DNA of 64,000 bases from Pseudomonas sp. KUIN-1 (lineage in GTDB: Bacteria; Pseudomonadota; Gammaproteobacteria; Pseudomonadales; Pseudomonadaceae): positions 1,736,001 through 1,800,000 of the forward strand of contig NZ_AP020337.1 of assembly GCF_009176725.1 (NCBI RefSeq), read 5' to 3'. The notes beneath the pieces are model-generated. The model had not been told where the DNA came from. It searched no databases and saw only the letters and a program-made list of their open reading frames with translations. The position numbers and the translations under genes are program-made. Shown piece after piece: positions 8,157 to 16,724 of the stretch (position 1 is the first letter of the stretch; the number at the start of each line of letters is the position of its first letter).

Positions 8157-8968
8157 TAATTACCCCCGAACAGGCGTTCAAAGAATCCTTTCTTATGCAC
8201 ATCCAGAAACCGGTGCTCAAGTGTTTTGCCCAGCAGGCGGTCGACCGCATCGCTGTAGGCCTGACCCGCGTCGCTCTGGTCATCGAGAATGACCGGCACG
8301 CCCTGGTTGGAAGCTTTCAGTACAGCCTGGGATTCGGGAATCACGCCGAGCAGGGTAACGGCAAGGATTTCCTTGACGTCTTCCACGCCGAGCATTTCGC
8401 CCTTGCTGACGCGCTCAGGGTTGTAGCGGGTCAGCAGCAAGTGTTCCTTGATCGGGTCTTCGCCGCGTTCGGCGCGACGCGATTTGCTGGCCAGCAGGCC
8501 CAGCATGCGGTCGGAGTCACGCACCGACGAGACTTCAGGGTTGGTCACGACGATGGCTTCGTCGGCGAAGTACATGGCCAGGTGAGCACCGGTTTCGATG
8601 CCGGCCGGCGAATCGCAGACGATGTATTCGAAGGATTCCTTCAGCTCCATGAGGACTTTTTCAACGCCCTCCTTGGTCAGTGCTTCCTTGTCGCGGGTCT
8701 GGCTGGCGGCCAGCACGAACAGGCCTTCGATCTTCTTGTCCTTGATCAGCGCCTGTTGCAGGTTGGCTTCACCATTGACCACGTTGACGAAGTCATACAC
8801 GACACGACGTTCGCAACCCATGATCAGGTCGAGGTTACGCAGACCGACGTCGAAGTCGACGATGACTGTCTTGTGGCCGCGCAGTGCGAGGCCGGTACCG
8901 ATGGCGGCGCTGGTGGTGGTCTTGCCCACACCACCCTTGCCGGATGTAACAACGAGAATCTTGGCCAA
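8156..8968 (-). CDS. minD: Septum-site determining ATPase MinD, 270 aa
   Basis: A membrane-cycling ATPase that recruits MinC and responds to MinE. The deviant Walker A motif GKGGVGKTT is at residues 10-18 with the signature lysine. [10 protein letters not shown] is the Walker B region, and the C-terminal FFERLFGG segment is the amphipathic membrane-targeting helix. It is second in minC-minD-minE, with 231 bases separating it from minC. Confidence 0.98.
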   Translation of the reverse strand: MAKILVVTSGKGGVGKTTTSAAIGTGLALRGHKTVIVDFDVGLRNLDLIMGCERRVVYDFVNVVNGEANLQQALIKDKKIEGLFVLAASQTRDKEALTKEGVEKVLMELKESFEYIVCDSPAGIETGAHLAMYFADEAIVVTNPEVSSVRDSDRMLGLLASKSRRAERGEDPIKEHLLLTRYNPERVSKGEMLGVEDVKEILAVTLLGVIPESQAVLKASNQGVPVILDDQSDAGQAYSDAVDRLLGKTLEHRFLDVHKKGFFERLFGGN

Positions 8969-9199
8969 GGTGTATCACCCCTAGAGGAAAAGGACATTGA
9001 GTCCCTGAAAGGCATCTCCTGGCGCCGCGCACGCCGAAGCATTCTGGAAGCCCTGGGGTCTGATTCCGGAAAGCTAGCACTAAGCTATTACTTTCGACTC
9101 ATATACCCGCTGAAAAGCAGTGCTTTTCAGAACTTCCTGCCGCCTTCACGACAATTTCGCGACGAATCAGAGATGCTTTGAAAATTGCGGCAGTATCCG

Positions 9200-9940
9200 T
9201 TAAAGACGAATGATGTTCAACACATCACCTGACAAGCTGATCTGGACCGGCGAGCCCCATAACGGGTCCCTGCGCAAGTCCTCGGACACCTTGTATTGTC
9301 CGGCAATCGAAATCAGCTCGGCGCTCAACTGCTGACAGAAGATGCGTGCCTTGGTATCGCCCTTTATTCCCGCCAGTGCCCTGCCACGCATCGGGCCGTA
9401 GACATGGATGTTTCCATCGGCGAGAAGTTCCGCACCAGGACTGACCGGCGCGACTACCACCAGGTCGCCGCCCTGAGCGTAGATCTGCTGCCCGCCGCGT
9501 ACCGGAGCGGTTATCACGCGGGTCGGCTTGATCAGTGGCTCGGGTGGTTTTTCCGGTATTTTTTTCGGTGCTTCGGCCTCGACCGGGTCGATCACGCGTT
9601 CACGTGCGCCGGACGGCGGCAGGACCGGGAGGTCGACGGCAATCGCCGCAGCAATGTCTTCGATGCGGTTGGCGCGGATCGCCAGGGTGCGCAGGCCATG
9701 CTGGCGACAGATGCGCACCAGACCCGGGAGATCCACCGGCCCCTCGTTCGGTGCGAGTTTGTCCAGAGCCAGGATCAACGGCGTATTGCTGAAGAAGTTG
9801 GGGGCTTGTGCCACCTTGGCGGCCAACTGCCTGTCGAGCGCTTCAAGGTTGGTTCGGGCCAGCTCCATCACGGTGATGGCGAGCATGCTGCCCTTGAGCT
9901 GAAATACAGGTTCCGGGTTTTGCGATTCAATCTGGCTCAT
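9200..9940 (-). CDS. minC: Septum-site determining protein MinC, 246 aa
   Basis: Inhibitor of FtsZ polymerisation, activated by MinD at the membrane. An N-terminal FtsZ-inhibiting domain (about 1-110) is joined by a Pro-rich linker to a C-terminal beta-helix domain. The C-terminal RGGQQIYA and [16 protein letters not shown] motifs bind MinD and dimerise. The frame is open 52 codons further upstream, but [11 protein letters not shown] at 9940 fits the family N-terminus and leaves a 120-base divergent promoter region with lpxL. First gene of minCDE. Confidence 0.96.
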   Translation of the reverse strand: MSQIESQNPEPVFQLKGSMLAITVMELARTNLEALDRQLAAKVAQAPNFFSNTPLILALDKLAPNEGPVDLPGLVRICRQHGLRTLAIRANRIEDIAAAIAVDLPVLPPSGARERVIDPVEAEAPKKIPEKPPEPLIKPTRVITAPVRGGQQIYAQGGDLVVVAPVSPGAELLADGNIHVYGPMRGRALAGIKGDTKARIFCQQLSAELISIAGQYKVSEDLRRDPLWGSPVQISLSGDVLNIIRL

Positions 9941-10060
9941 GGTTGATATACACAACAGCTTGTCGCTAAAAGTGCCGAGACTTATAGCGAGAACGCCCGC
10001 GAGCCGCAAGCGGCCAGAACCGTTGTAGAATGCGCGGCCTTTGTTCTGACGGAAGCCCAA

Positions 10061-10993
10061 ATGGATCGCCCGCGTCTTAAAGCCAGTTTCCTTCACCCCC
10101 GTTTCTGGCCGCTATGGCTGGGGCTGGGGCTCTTGTGGCTGATTGTTCAATTGCCATTTTGTGTTCTGCTGGTCATCGGTCGGGCACTGGGCGCCATCAT
10201 GTACCGTGTGGCCACTGATCGAAAAAAAATCGCGTCGCGCAATCTGGAGCTGTGCTTCCCGCATTTGTCCGCGGCCGAGCGCAAGCGTCTGCTCAAGGAA
10301 AACTTCGCCTCCACCGGGATTGCCTTTTTCGAGATGGCGATGAGCTGGTGGTGGTCGAAAAAACGTCTGGCCAGGCTTGCCCACGTCGAAGGGCTCGAGC
10401 ATTTGCAGAATGCCCAAAAAAAAGGCGAGGGCGTGATTCTGATGGCGCTGCATTTCACCACGCTGGAAATCGGCGCGGCGCTGCTGGGCCAGCAGCACAC
10501 CATCGACGGCATGTATCGCGAGCACAAGAGCCCGCTGTTCGACTTCGTCCAGCGTCGCGGGCGCGAGCGCCATAACCTTGATTCGCTGGCTGTCGAGCGC
10601 GATGACGTGCGCGGCATGCTCAAGTTGCTGCGCGCCGGCCGGGCCATCTGGTATGCGCCGGATCAGGACTATGGCGCCAAGCAAAGCATTTTTGTGCCGC
10701 TGTTCGGCATCCAGGCCGCGACCGTGACCGCCACCAGCAAGTTCGCCCGCCTGGGCCGTGCGCAGGTTGTGCCCTTCACTCAGCGGCGTCTGGCAGACGG
10801 CAGTGGTTACCGGCTGGTGATCCATCCGCCGCTGGATAACTTTCCGGGGGAAAGCGACGAAGCCGATTGCCTGCGCATCAACCAATGGGTGGAAAAGGCC
10901 GTCACTGAATGCCCGGAACAATATCTTTGGGCCCATCGACGCTTCAAAAGTCGACCGCCAGGTGAACCGAAGCTATACAACAAGCATAAATAA
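10061..10993 (+). CDS. lpxL: Lipid A lauroyl acyltransferase LpxL/HtrB, 310 aa
   Basis: Inner-membrane enzyme adding a secondary acyl chain from acyl-ACP to KDO2-lipid IVA. One N-terminal membrane anchor (about 15-45) is followed by the acyltransferase motif HFTTLEIG (H-x4-E) and the YAPDQDYG block with downstream IFVPLFG. The late segment [11 protein letters not shown] is diagnostic of the LpxL/LpxM family. It is divergent from minC. A patatin-like gene follows 32 bases downstream, likely in the same transcript. LpxL is favoured over LpxM or LpxP by general similarity only. Confidence 0.92.
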   Translation: MDRPRLKASFLHPRFWPLWLGLGLLWLIVQLPFCVLLVIGRALGAIMYRVATDRKKIASRNLELCFPHLSAAERKRLLKENFASTGIAFFEMAMSWWWSKKRLARLAHVEGLEHLQNAQKKGEGVILMALHFTTLEIGAALLGQQHTIDGMYREHKSPLFDFVQRRGRERHNLDSLAVERDDVRGMLKLLRAGRAIWYAPDQDYGAKQSIFVPLFGIQAATVTATSKFARLGRAQVVPFTQRRLADGSGYRLVIHPPLDNFPGESDEADCLRINQWVEKAVTECPEQYLWAHRRFKSRPPGEPKLYNKHK

Positions 10994-11025
10994 AACGCGT
11001 CTTCGATCACCGAGGTCAGTTGTAG

Positions 11026-12210
11026 ATGCCAGATCCTGCTGTTGCGATCAATGCTGTGAGGAGTCCGGTCGAACCGGTAACCGGGCTCATTCTTTCAGGT
11101 GGTGGTGCACGTGCCGCCTATCAGGTCGGGGTGCTTGCAGGCATTGCCGACCTGTTGCCTGCCGGGGCGCCCAACCCTTTTCCGGTCATTGTCGGCACGT
11201 CGGCAGGGGCGATCAATGCAGTGAAACTGGCCAGCGGTGCGCTGCACTTTCGCATTGCCATTCACCAATTGACCGAGTTCTGGCAGTCATTTCGCAGTCA
11301 TCAGGTTTTACGCAGCGACTGGTCGGGTGTGATCCACCAGGCCAGCCGGTTTTTTGGCCGCAGCCTGATGGGCTTCGGACGAAACATTCCCGTTGCCTTG
11401 CTCAACAGCTCACCGCTGCGTGAACTGCTCAACGAGCGGCTGGACCTTTCCGGGATCGAAGCGGCGATCAATGCTCACCACCTGCGCGCGGTGGCGGTGA
11501 CAGCCTTTGGCTACGAGTCGGGGCAAGCGGTCACGTTTTATCAAGGGCGGGGCACCATCGAGCCGTGGTTACGTCATCGGCGTATCGGTCGTCCGACGCA
11601 ACTCACCGTGGATCACCTGCTTGCCAGCTCGGCTATCCCGTTGCTGTTCGCTCCAGTGATGCTCGATAAGGAATACTTTGGTGACGGAGCCGTGCGTCAA
11701 TCTGCACCGATCAGCCCGGCGCTGCATCTAGGGGCCAATCGGGTGCTGGTCGTGGGTGTCAGCGGCAATCCGCGCGGGCTTAAAAGCGAACGACCCGCAC
11801 CACGTCCACCGAACGGCATGCAGCCGAGTCTGGCGCAGATCAGCGGGCACATGCTCAACAGCACCTTTATTGATAACCTGGAAAGCGATATCGAATTGCT
11901 TGAACGACTGAACACGGCCAGCGCGTTGCTGCCCGATGAGCAGATCAGGCAGCCGGGCATGGAGCCGGTGGAAGTGCTGGTGATTTCGCCGAGCCGTCCG
12001 CTGGATGAAATCGCGGCCCGCCACCGCCGTGAACTGCCCCCCGCACTGCGCACGTTCCTGCGCGGGCCGGGCGCGACCAGGAGCAGCGGTGCCAGTGTGC
12101 TGAGCTATCTGCTGTTCGAGTCAGGTTATTGCAGCGAATTGATCGAGCTGGGGCGTCACGATGCGATTGCTCAGGGTGCCGAACTGAAGCGCTTTTTGCG
12201 TCTGACCTGA
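11026..12210 (+). CDS. Patatin-like phospholipase family protein, 394 aa
   Basis: A predicted lipid acyl hydrolase with a Ser-Asp dyad. The oxyanion-hole motif SGGGARAAYQ (about 24-33), the nucleophile elbow GTSAG with Ser59, and the catalytic Asp in YFGDGAVRQ (about 220) are all intact. The C-terminal third, after about residue 280, is less conserved. There is no signal peptide, so it is probably cytosolic. It lies 32 bases after lpxL and ends convergent with the Rieske gene. Substrate unknown. Confidence 0.88.
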   Translation: MPDPAVAINAVRSPVEPVTGLILSGGGARAAYQVGVLAGIADLLPAGAPNPFPVIVGTSAGAINAVKLASGALHFRIAIHQLTEFWQSFRSHQVLRSDWSGVIHQASRFFGRSLMGFGRNIPVALLNSSPLRELLNERLDLSGIEAAINAHHLRAVAVTAFGYESGQAVTFYQGRGTIEPWLRHRRIGRPTQLTVDHLLASSAIPLLFAPVMLDKEYFGDGAVRQSAPISPALHLGANRVLVVGVSGNPRGLKSERPAPRPPNGMQPSLAQISGHMLNSTFIDNLESDIELLERLNTASALLPDEQIRQPGMEPVEVLVISPSRPLDEIAARHRRELPPALRTFLRGPGATRSSGASVLSYLLFESGYCSELIELGRHDAIAQGAELKRFLRLT

Positions 12211-12215
12211 CGTCG

Positions 12216-12242
12216 CCACGGCAGGAGCGAGCCCTGCCGTGG
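12216..12242. terminator. Hairpin between convergent genes
   Basis: CCACGGCAGG (12216-12225) pairs perfectly with CCTGCCGTGG (12233-12242) around a 7-base loop. It separates the patatin-like gene from the end of the quorum-linked operon. No T-run follows on either strand, so it may be a transcript-end stabiliser rather than a classical terminator. Confidence 0.45.
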
Positions 12243-12251
12243 AGCGCGCTG

Positions 12252-12488
12252 TTATCTCACTCGGCGTACCTGCAACTGACCGCACGGCGGACCGCTCAGT
12301 TGCTCCCCGGTTTCGAGGCTGAACACCGAAAAGTGCAGGGGACAGGTGATGGACCGGCGTTTCTCGTTGACCACTCCATGCTCCAGCCATCCTTCACGAT
12401 GCGGGCAACTGCTCGGTATCAGGTATTGCTCCTGGCCAATGCGTACGGTGAACGTGTCGGGACGACGAAACTCAGCAGGCTCGTTCAA
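12252..12488 (-). CDS. Small Rieske [2Fe-2S] ferredoxin-like protein, 78 aa
   Basis: Both halves of a Rieske cluster-binding site are present: a CPH at about residue 28 (S-C-P-H-R-E-G) and CPLH at about 49 (T-C-P-L-H-F-S-V-F). There is little beyond the cluster fold, which suggests a soluble electron carrier rather than an oxygenase subunit. It is the last gene of the five-gene operon and overlaps the diiron-protein gene by 17 bases. The likely role, by inference, is to reduce the adjacent heme-oxygenase-like diiron enzyme. Confidence 0.85.
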   Translation of the reverse strand: MNEPAEFRRPDTFTVRIGQEQYLIPSSCPHREGWLEHGVVNEKRRSITCPLHFSVFSLETGEQLSGPPCGQLQVRRVR

Positions 12489-13329
12489 GGCTGACCTCCT
12501 TGTTGAAATGCTTGAGCCGACGGGCTTTTTCTACCGCCAGGTCGAACGCCAGGTTGGTGATCTCGCGTCCCATGCAGATGCCGCGCCAGGCTTTTACCGG
12601 ATCCAGATCCCCGCTGACGTCCATGGCCTTGAGCAGGCGCTGGCCCTCGATGGCGTGGAAAACGTCGATATGAACGTGTTCTGAATAGTAGGTATGAGCC
12701 TTGATCTGCAAGCGCTCGCAAAGCTGCGTGTAGCACTCGAAAAAGAACGGTACCACGGTCTCGAAGTAGGTGATGACGCCGGCAAACCATGACGCATCGT
12801 CCGCCCGCATCGCCAGCCAGCAGAACATATTGGGAAAGGTGAAACCGGCGCTGGAGTTGGCGTCTACGTAAAACTGCAGGTCCAGCGGCATTTCCAGTTC
12901 GCGCAACAGGTCCTGATAGAGCGTGGTATGCGAGCGTTTGAGGTTCCCCGAGCCGAACTCGTCGATCATCATGCGCAGCATGGGCATCTGTGCGGGAAGG
13001 CTGAGCCTGGGCATCAGGTGATAGAACACCTGTGCTTCGGTCAGGCCATCCAGTGCAAACTCCTGAACCAGAATCCGGAATTCGTCGAGGGTCATGTCGT
13101 TGGCGACATACTGTGCGCTGGGCGGTACTTCGCTGCTCTCCTGTTCGACCAGCTCGGCCAGCATTCTGCGCAGACCGGCAAGGTCATCAGGCGCATCTGC
13201 CGTCATGCTGCGTTCGATGGCATCCTCGATCCAGTGTTGCTCGAACGCCAGAATCGCCTGTGGCATGGGCACCCGCTTTTCGATAAGCGCACGGTTGGCC
13301 AGAAACAGTTGCTTGTGCAGGTCTTCCAT
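12472..13329 (-). CDS. Heme-oxygenase-like diiron oxidase (HDO) family protein, 285 aa
   Basis: Belongs to the iron-containing heme-oxygenase-fold family (UndA, BesC, SznF central domain, MgoB), which uses two irons and O2 for C-C or N oxidation. Likely ligands and motifs are visible: DEFGSG at 123-128 followed by H134 (the D-E-x-G-x-G-x5-H pattern), E190 in a helix, and YYSEHVHIDVFH at 214-225 (the x-H-x3-D-x2-H pattern). It overlaps the DapA-like gene by one base and the Rieske gene by 17, so it is translationally coupled to a lyase upstream and an electron carrier downstream. The reaction is unknown; an oxidative step on an amino-acid-derived intermediate is inferred. Confidence 0.82.
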   Translation of the reverse strand: MEDLHKQLFLANRALIEKRVPMPQAILAFEQHWIEDAIERSMTADAPDDLAGLRRMLAELVEQESSEVPPSAQYVANDMTLDEFRILVQEFALDGLTEAQVFYHLMPRLSLPAQMPMLRMMIDEFGSGNLKRSHTTLYQDLLRELEMPLDLQFYVDANSSAGFTFPNMFCWLAMRADDASWFAGVITYFETVVPFFFECYTQLCERLQIKAHTYYSEHVHIDVFHAIEGQRLLKAMDVSGDLDPVKAWRGICMGREITNLAFDLAVEKARRLKHFNKEVSLERAC

Positions 13330-14126
13330 CAGGCAGCCTCCTCGGTGACGACACGCTCGCTGTTGATCACGCCCCTGGCTCTGAGCTCGCGCTTGATATG
13401 CGCGTACCAGTCCGGGGCATTGAGCAGATAACGCTGGTTAAGCGTGGCGACTTGCTGGCTGAGTGCCGGCTGCTGCCGGGCAGCCGCTGTCCGGCACAGC
13501 AGCGGTTCCAGATTGGCCAGGGAAACCACATTGCCGTCGGACTCCAGGTCTCCGGCCAGCTGCATTTCCCAGCCGATGAAGTAGTCGACGCCCTCCTGTC
13601 GAATGGCATCTACCTGATCCTGCGGGCGCGACAGCGAGGGCGAGTCCTTCAGGCCAATGACTCTGGGTAACTGCGCGATGGCCTTGAGGGTGGCGAAGGA
13701 CTTTTCGTTGCCCGACAGGGCGGCCTCGTTGTACATGAAGATATCCATGTGCGTCGCGTCATGAATGGTCTGGTAATGCTCGATGATCGCCTGCTGGCTG
13801 ATACCGGGCGTCAAGGGTGAGGTAAACATCACTGCTTGAGCACCGGCATCCTGAGCCAGGAGGGCAAAGTCCAGCACCTCCTGCGTCGAATGGCGTTCGA
13901 TCCCGGCGATGACGCTGCGCTCGCCCGCGTGCCTGAGGGTCAGCGTCAGCATCTGCAGCCATTGCTGACGCGACAGCCGCCAGCCCTCTCCGGAGGTCAG
14001 GCATGGAATGTAGCCATCGACATGGGGCGCGAGGCTACCCAAAAGGCGTTCGAGGCTGGCTTCGCAGACTTGCTCCTGCGCGTTCAGAGGCGTTATCAGG
14101 GGGACCAGAATGCTTTTACCAGACAT
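13329..14126 (-). CDS. Dihydrodipicolinate synthase (DapA)/N-acetylneuraminate lyase family protein, 265 aa
   Basis: A class I (Schiff-base) aldolase/lyase of the DapA superfamily. The Schiff-base lysine is K160 in VIGLKDS, the catalytic tyrosine is Y132 in FMYNEA, and a variant of the TTGE loop is T44-S45-G46-E47. At 265 residues it is shorter than DapA (about 292), and the C-terminal helices look divergent, so it is unlikely to be the lysine-pathway enzyme. It overlaps the PIN-like gene by 11 bases. The family condenses pyruvate with an aldehyde or runs the reverse; the actual substrate here is unknown. Confidence 0.85.
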   Translation of the reverse strand: MSGKSILVPLITPLNAQEQVCEASLERLLGSLAPHVDGYIPCLTSGEGWRLSRQQWLQMLTLTLRHAGERSVIAGIERHSTQEVLDFALLAQDAGAQAVMFTSPLTPGISQQAIIEHYQTIHDATHMDIFMYNEAALSGNEKSFATLKAIAQLPRVIGLKDSPSLSRPQDQVDAIRQEGVDYFIGWEMQLAGDLESDGNVVSLANLEPLLCRTAAARQQPALSQQVATLNQRYLLNAPDWYAHIKRELRARGVINSERVVTEEAA

Positions 14127-14634
14127 GTTGAAAGTCCTCGTTGCTGATCACCATGGCGCAGGACTGGTCATAGAGACGCTGGAGCATCTTCGGGAACGTC
14201 TGCCGTCGAATGGTGCTTTCGAATGGTTGAAGGAAAGGCTGCAGCACTTGCAGGCGCAGCAACTCCGGATCGTGGGTATAAAACGGGATTTCCTGCTCCA
14301 GCACTTGAGCAGCCAGCAGTTTCTTGTCGGCCGGCAGACCTCTGAACAGCGTTTCACCTGCTGCGCGCTGGAGCACCTGTTCGCTATAGCCCTCACGCTG
14401 TATTGCCATGTCGGTGTGCAAGACATCCATGAACGGGTAATAGGCGTCCTGCAGGGCACGGCCTTTCTTCCAGATGATGGCGTCGCAAATGCCTATCTGG
14501 GCGAAATTCATCTGCACGCTGCTCTCGTAGAACCGGGAGAAGAACTCCAGGGATTTGTCACGCACGCCGGGATCGGCATGGTGCATGCCCATGAAAACCG
14601 TGGCATCGATCATCGGCAGGTCGAAGTCAGACAT
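14116..14634 (-). CDS. PIN-domain-like protein of unknown function, 172 aa
   Basis: I do not recognise a named family with certainty. The architecture resembles a PIN-like fold: an early acidic strand motif (P-M-I-D-A-T-V-F-M, D10), a second acidic residue around 52 in G-I-C-D-A-I-I-W, a helical middle, and an end strand C-A-M-V-I-S-N-E-D-F like the 'xTNDxDF' close of PIN domains. No antitoxin gene accompanies it. The start at 14634 was preferred to an upstream one because the upstream codons lie inside the aminotransferase gene and GGAG precedes MSDFDLP. It overlaps its neighbours by 8 and 11 bases. Its role in a biosynthetic operon (nuclease, regulator or scaffold) is open. Confidence 0.6.
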   Translation of the reverse strand: MSDFDLPMIDATVFMGMHHADPGVRDKSLEFFSRFYESSVQMNFAQIGICDAIIWKKGRALQDAYYPFMDVLHTDMAIQREGYSEQVLQRAAGETLFRGLPADKKLLAAQVLEQEIPFYTHDPELLRLQVLQPFLQPFESTIRRQTFPKMLQRLYDQSCAMVISNEDFQHVW

Positions 14635-15823
14635 GGAGGTTCTCCAGTGCCTGCGCAATTGCCTGAACGGCGGCCTCGAATTCGTCCGGCTTGCGTGCCA
14701 GTGCCAGGCGTATGTAGCGCTGGCCTTTTTCCGGCTGGCTCCAGTAGAAATACTTGCCCGGCAGTACGTAGACGTCCGATTGCAGCAGATAAGCCTGCAA
14801 GTCATCGGCGTTCACGCCGGCGGGTAGAATCTCGAACCAGGCCACGCTGGTATCGATCATCGGTTGCACATACTTCAAGACCTTGCCCTCAAGGCAGGCA
14901 CGCGCCTTGCTGCGGTTGAGGTCCAGCACCGAGCGCACGGAGTCGAAGTCATCGTCGTTGCTGTCCTCGATGTAGCGGGTCACGACGTTGAGGATGAACG
15001 GTGAGACATTCAGCAGGACGCTGGTGACAATGCTGTAGATATCGGCGTTGATGTCGCGGCTGGCCATGAGCGTGGCGCATTTGGTGTCCTGCAGGGGCCA
15101 GGTCTTGCCCGTATCTTCCATGACCAGGTATTGAGTGCCGATGTCGTCGAGAATCGCGTAGGCATCCACGCGCTGCTTGCCGGCGGCTTTGAAGAACGAG
15201 GCGAAACAGAAATCGAGGATCAGCAGCTTGTTGTAATCCCGGCAGTAGCGGGCCACTTCGACAAACGTGTCCGGCCCCTCGGCAAACAGGCTGGAACCTG
15301 TCGGGTTGTTGGGATCGACCAGAAAGATTGCGTCCAGTCCGATGGCGGCCTTCTGTAACTTTGCGTACACCTCGGTCGATGACCTGAACAGGCTTTCATC
15401 CAGTGCCGACATGGGCACTTCCATGTGTTTCAACAGGTCATGCAGGTTGTCGAAACAGGGCTCGATCAGCCCGACGCTCATGTTCTTTTTGCGCAAGTAG
15501 GTCGCAGTGATATGCATGGCGATGGACGCGGCGTAGACGAGATAGATTTCGTCGTGGCGTTTCAACGCATGATGCTGGCCGTGGAAGGTGAAGAAGGCCT
15601 GAATGAACGTCTGTTCACTCTGATACTGCGTCTGGTTCTGTGCCCGATACCACAGCTCGGGCAGGCTGGCGACGATCATGCGCTGGGTCTCGCTCTGATC
15701 CTGGTGCGTGTGGGCATCGGCCAGATTGAAGCGGGTCTTGAGGGCAGAAATTTCGTGTTGGGTAATATCGTCCAGAACAGGAACTGCGTTCAAGGTGTCG
15801 ATACCGGCATACAGACTATTCAT
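14627..15823 (-). CDS. PLP-dependent class I/II aminotransferase, 398 aa
   Basis: A fold-type I aminotransferase. Visible signatures are the DPNNPTGS motif (170-177), the PLP-ring aspartate in LILDFCFASF (about D204), the Schiff-base lysine K240 in MEDTGKTWP, and the carboxylate-binding arginine in YIRLALAR (R372). The N-terminal 90 residues are unlike common aspartate or aromatic aminotransferases, suggesting a dedicated substrate. It is the first gene of the five-gene operon, divergent from ahlI across 219 bases that contain two lux-box-like dyads. Substrate and product are not predicted. Confidence 0.87.
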   Translation of the reverse strand: MNSLYAGIDTLNAVPVLDDITQHEISALKTRFNLADAHTHQDQSETQRMIVASLPELWYRAQNQTQYQSEQTFIQAFFTFHGQHHALKRHDEIYLVYAASIAMHITATYLRKKNMSVGLIEPCFDNLHDLLKHMEVPMSALDESLFRSSTEVYAKLQKAAIGLDAIFLVDPNNPTGSSLFAEGPDTFVEVARYCRDYNKLLILDFCFASFFKAAGKQRVDAYAILDDIGTQYLVMEDTGKTWPLQDTKCATLMASRDINADIYSIVTSVLLNVSPFILNVVTRYIEDSNDDDFDSVRSVLDLNRSKARACLEGKVLKYVQPMIDTSVAWFEILPAGVNADDLQAYLLQSDVYVLPGKYFYWSQPEKGQRYIRLALARKPDEFEAAVQAIAQALENLHV

Positions 15824-15919
15824 ACCATTATCCCTGTGGCGTCATTATTGTTTGGGAAGCCGCCGTCCTGGATATCCAGAACGCCGGAGCAGATTTCCTT
15901 ATTTTCGGCGCCAATGACA

Positions 15920-15935
15920 CTGTACCTAAGTGCAA
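15920..15935. promoter_or_regulatory. lux-box-like dyad, operon-proximal
   Basis: CTGTACCT|AAGTGCAA is an imperfect dyad sharing 12 of 16 positions with the site at 15968-15983. It lies about 97 bases upstream of the aminotransferase start, so an AhlR-AHL complex could act on the operon from here. Inferred from sequence only. Confidence 0.45.
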
Positions 15936-15967
15936 ACAGCAGGGCGTTAGTGTTTCAGCGTGTTGAC

Positions 15968-15983
15968 CTGTTCTTAAGTACAG
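15968..15983. promoter_or_regulatory. lux-box-like dyad upstream of ahlI
   Basis: CTGTTCTT|AAGTACAG is a 16-base dyad, perfect except for one T-T pair, centred about 67 bases upstream of the ahlI ATG. Size and form suit a LuxR-type operator. AhlI is known to be AhlR-dependent in P. syringae; that this is the site is inference. Confidence 0.65.
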
Positions 15984-16042
15984 TAGATTTGCCTATTTAA
16001 ATAAGTAATGCTTCACGCTGGTGACGCCGGGTGGGTTTTAGA

Positions 16043-16723
16043 ATGTCGAGCGGGTTTGAATTTCAGGTAGCCAGTTACAGCAAAGTGCCCGTCACGTTGC
16101 TGGAAACGCTGTATGCCCTGCGCAAGAAGATCTTTTCGGATCGGCTTGAATGGAAGGTTCGCGTCAGTCAGGCGTTCGAGTTCGATGACTATGACAGTGC
16201 CGCTGCGACTTACCTGATAGGCAGCTGGAACGGGGTTCCGCTGGCCGGGCTCAGGCTGATCAACACCTGTGATCCGTACATGCTGGATGGACCGTTTCGC
16301 AGTTTTTTCGACTATCCGGCGCCCAGAAATGCTGGCATGGCGGAGTCGAGCCGGTTCTTTGTCGACACGGAACGTGCCCGGTCGCTGGGTATTCTGCACG
16401 CGCCACTGACCGAAATGCTGCTGTTCTCGATGCACAATCACGCTGCCTCGGCTGGTCTGGAGTCCATCATCACGGTGGTCAGCAAGGCGATGGCGCGGAT
16501 CGTGCGCAAGTCCGGGTGGGAGCACCGTGTTCTGGCAACGGGGGAGGCTTCACCAGGCGAGACGGTATTGTTGCTGGATATGCCTGTGAGCGCCGACAAC
16601 CATCAACGGCTGCTCGGCAGCATTGCTCTCAGGCAGCCCGTCACGGATGACCTGTTGCGCTGGCCAATACCGCTCGATGCATCAGCATCCTTGCAGCGAG
16701 CACGCATGGACAGCGCAGCCTGA
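16043..16723 (+). CDS. ahlI: Acyl-homoserine-lactone synthase AhlI (LuxI family), 226 aa
   Basis: Makes the quorum signal (3-oxo-hexanoyl-HSL in P. syringae) from acyl-ACP and S-adenosylmethionine. Conserved LuxI residues are in place: R27 with KKIF, LEW at 35-37, the D48/D51 acidic patch (FDDYD), GLRL with R71, and ESSRFFVD around 101-108. The ATG at 16043 (MSSGFEF) was chosen over a GTG four codons upstream. It ends one base before the converging ahlR stop. The tail-to-tail ahlI/ahlR order is typical of P. syringae. Confidence 0.96.
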   Translation: MSSGFEFQVASYSKVPVTLLETLYALRKKIFSDRLEWKVRVSQAFEFDDYDSAAATYLIGSWNGVPLAGLRLINTCDPYMLDGPFRSFFDYPAPRNAGMAESSRFFVDTERARSLGILHAPLTEMLLFSMHNHAASAGLESIITVVSKAMARIVRKSGWEHRVLATGEASPGETVLLLDMPVSADNHQRLLGSIALRQPVTDDLLRWPIPLDASASLQRARMDSAA

Positions 16724-16724
16724 G

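Noticed and set aside
14116-14634. A toxin-antitoxin module built on the PIN-like protein
   Set aside because: There is no small antitoxin-like gene beside it; neighbours are enzymes with coupled starts.
14110-14919. Large plus-strand frames opposite the five-gene operon (for example 14110-14919 and 12928-13431)
   Set aside because: The minus-strand genes show motif-bearing proteins with consistent overlaps; these frames are their shadows.
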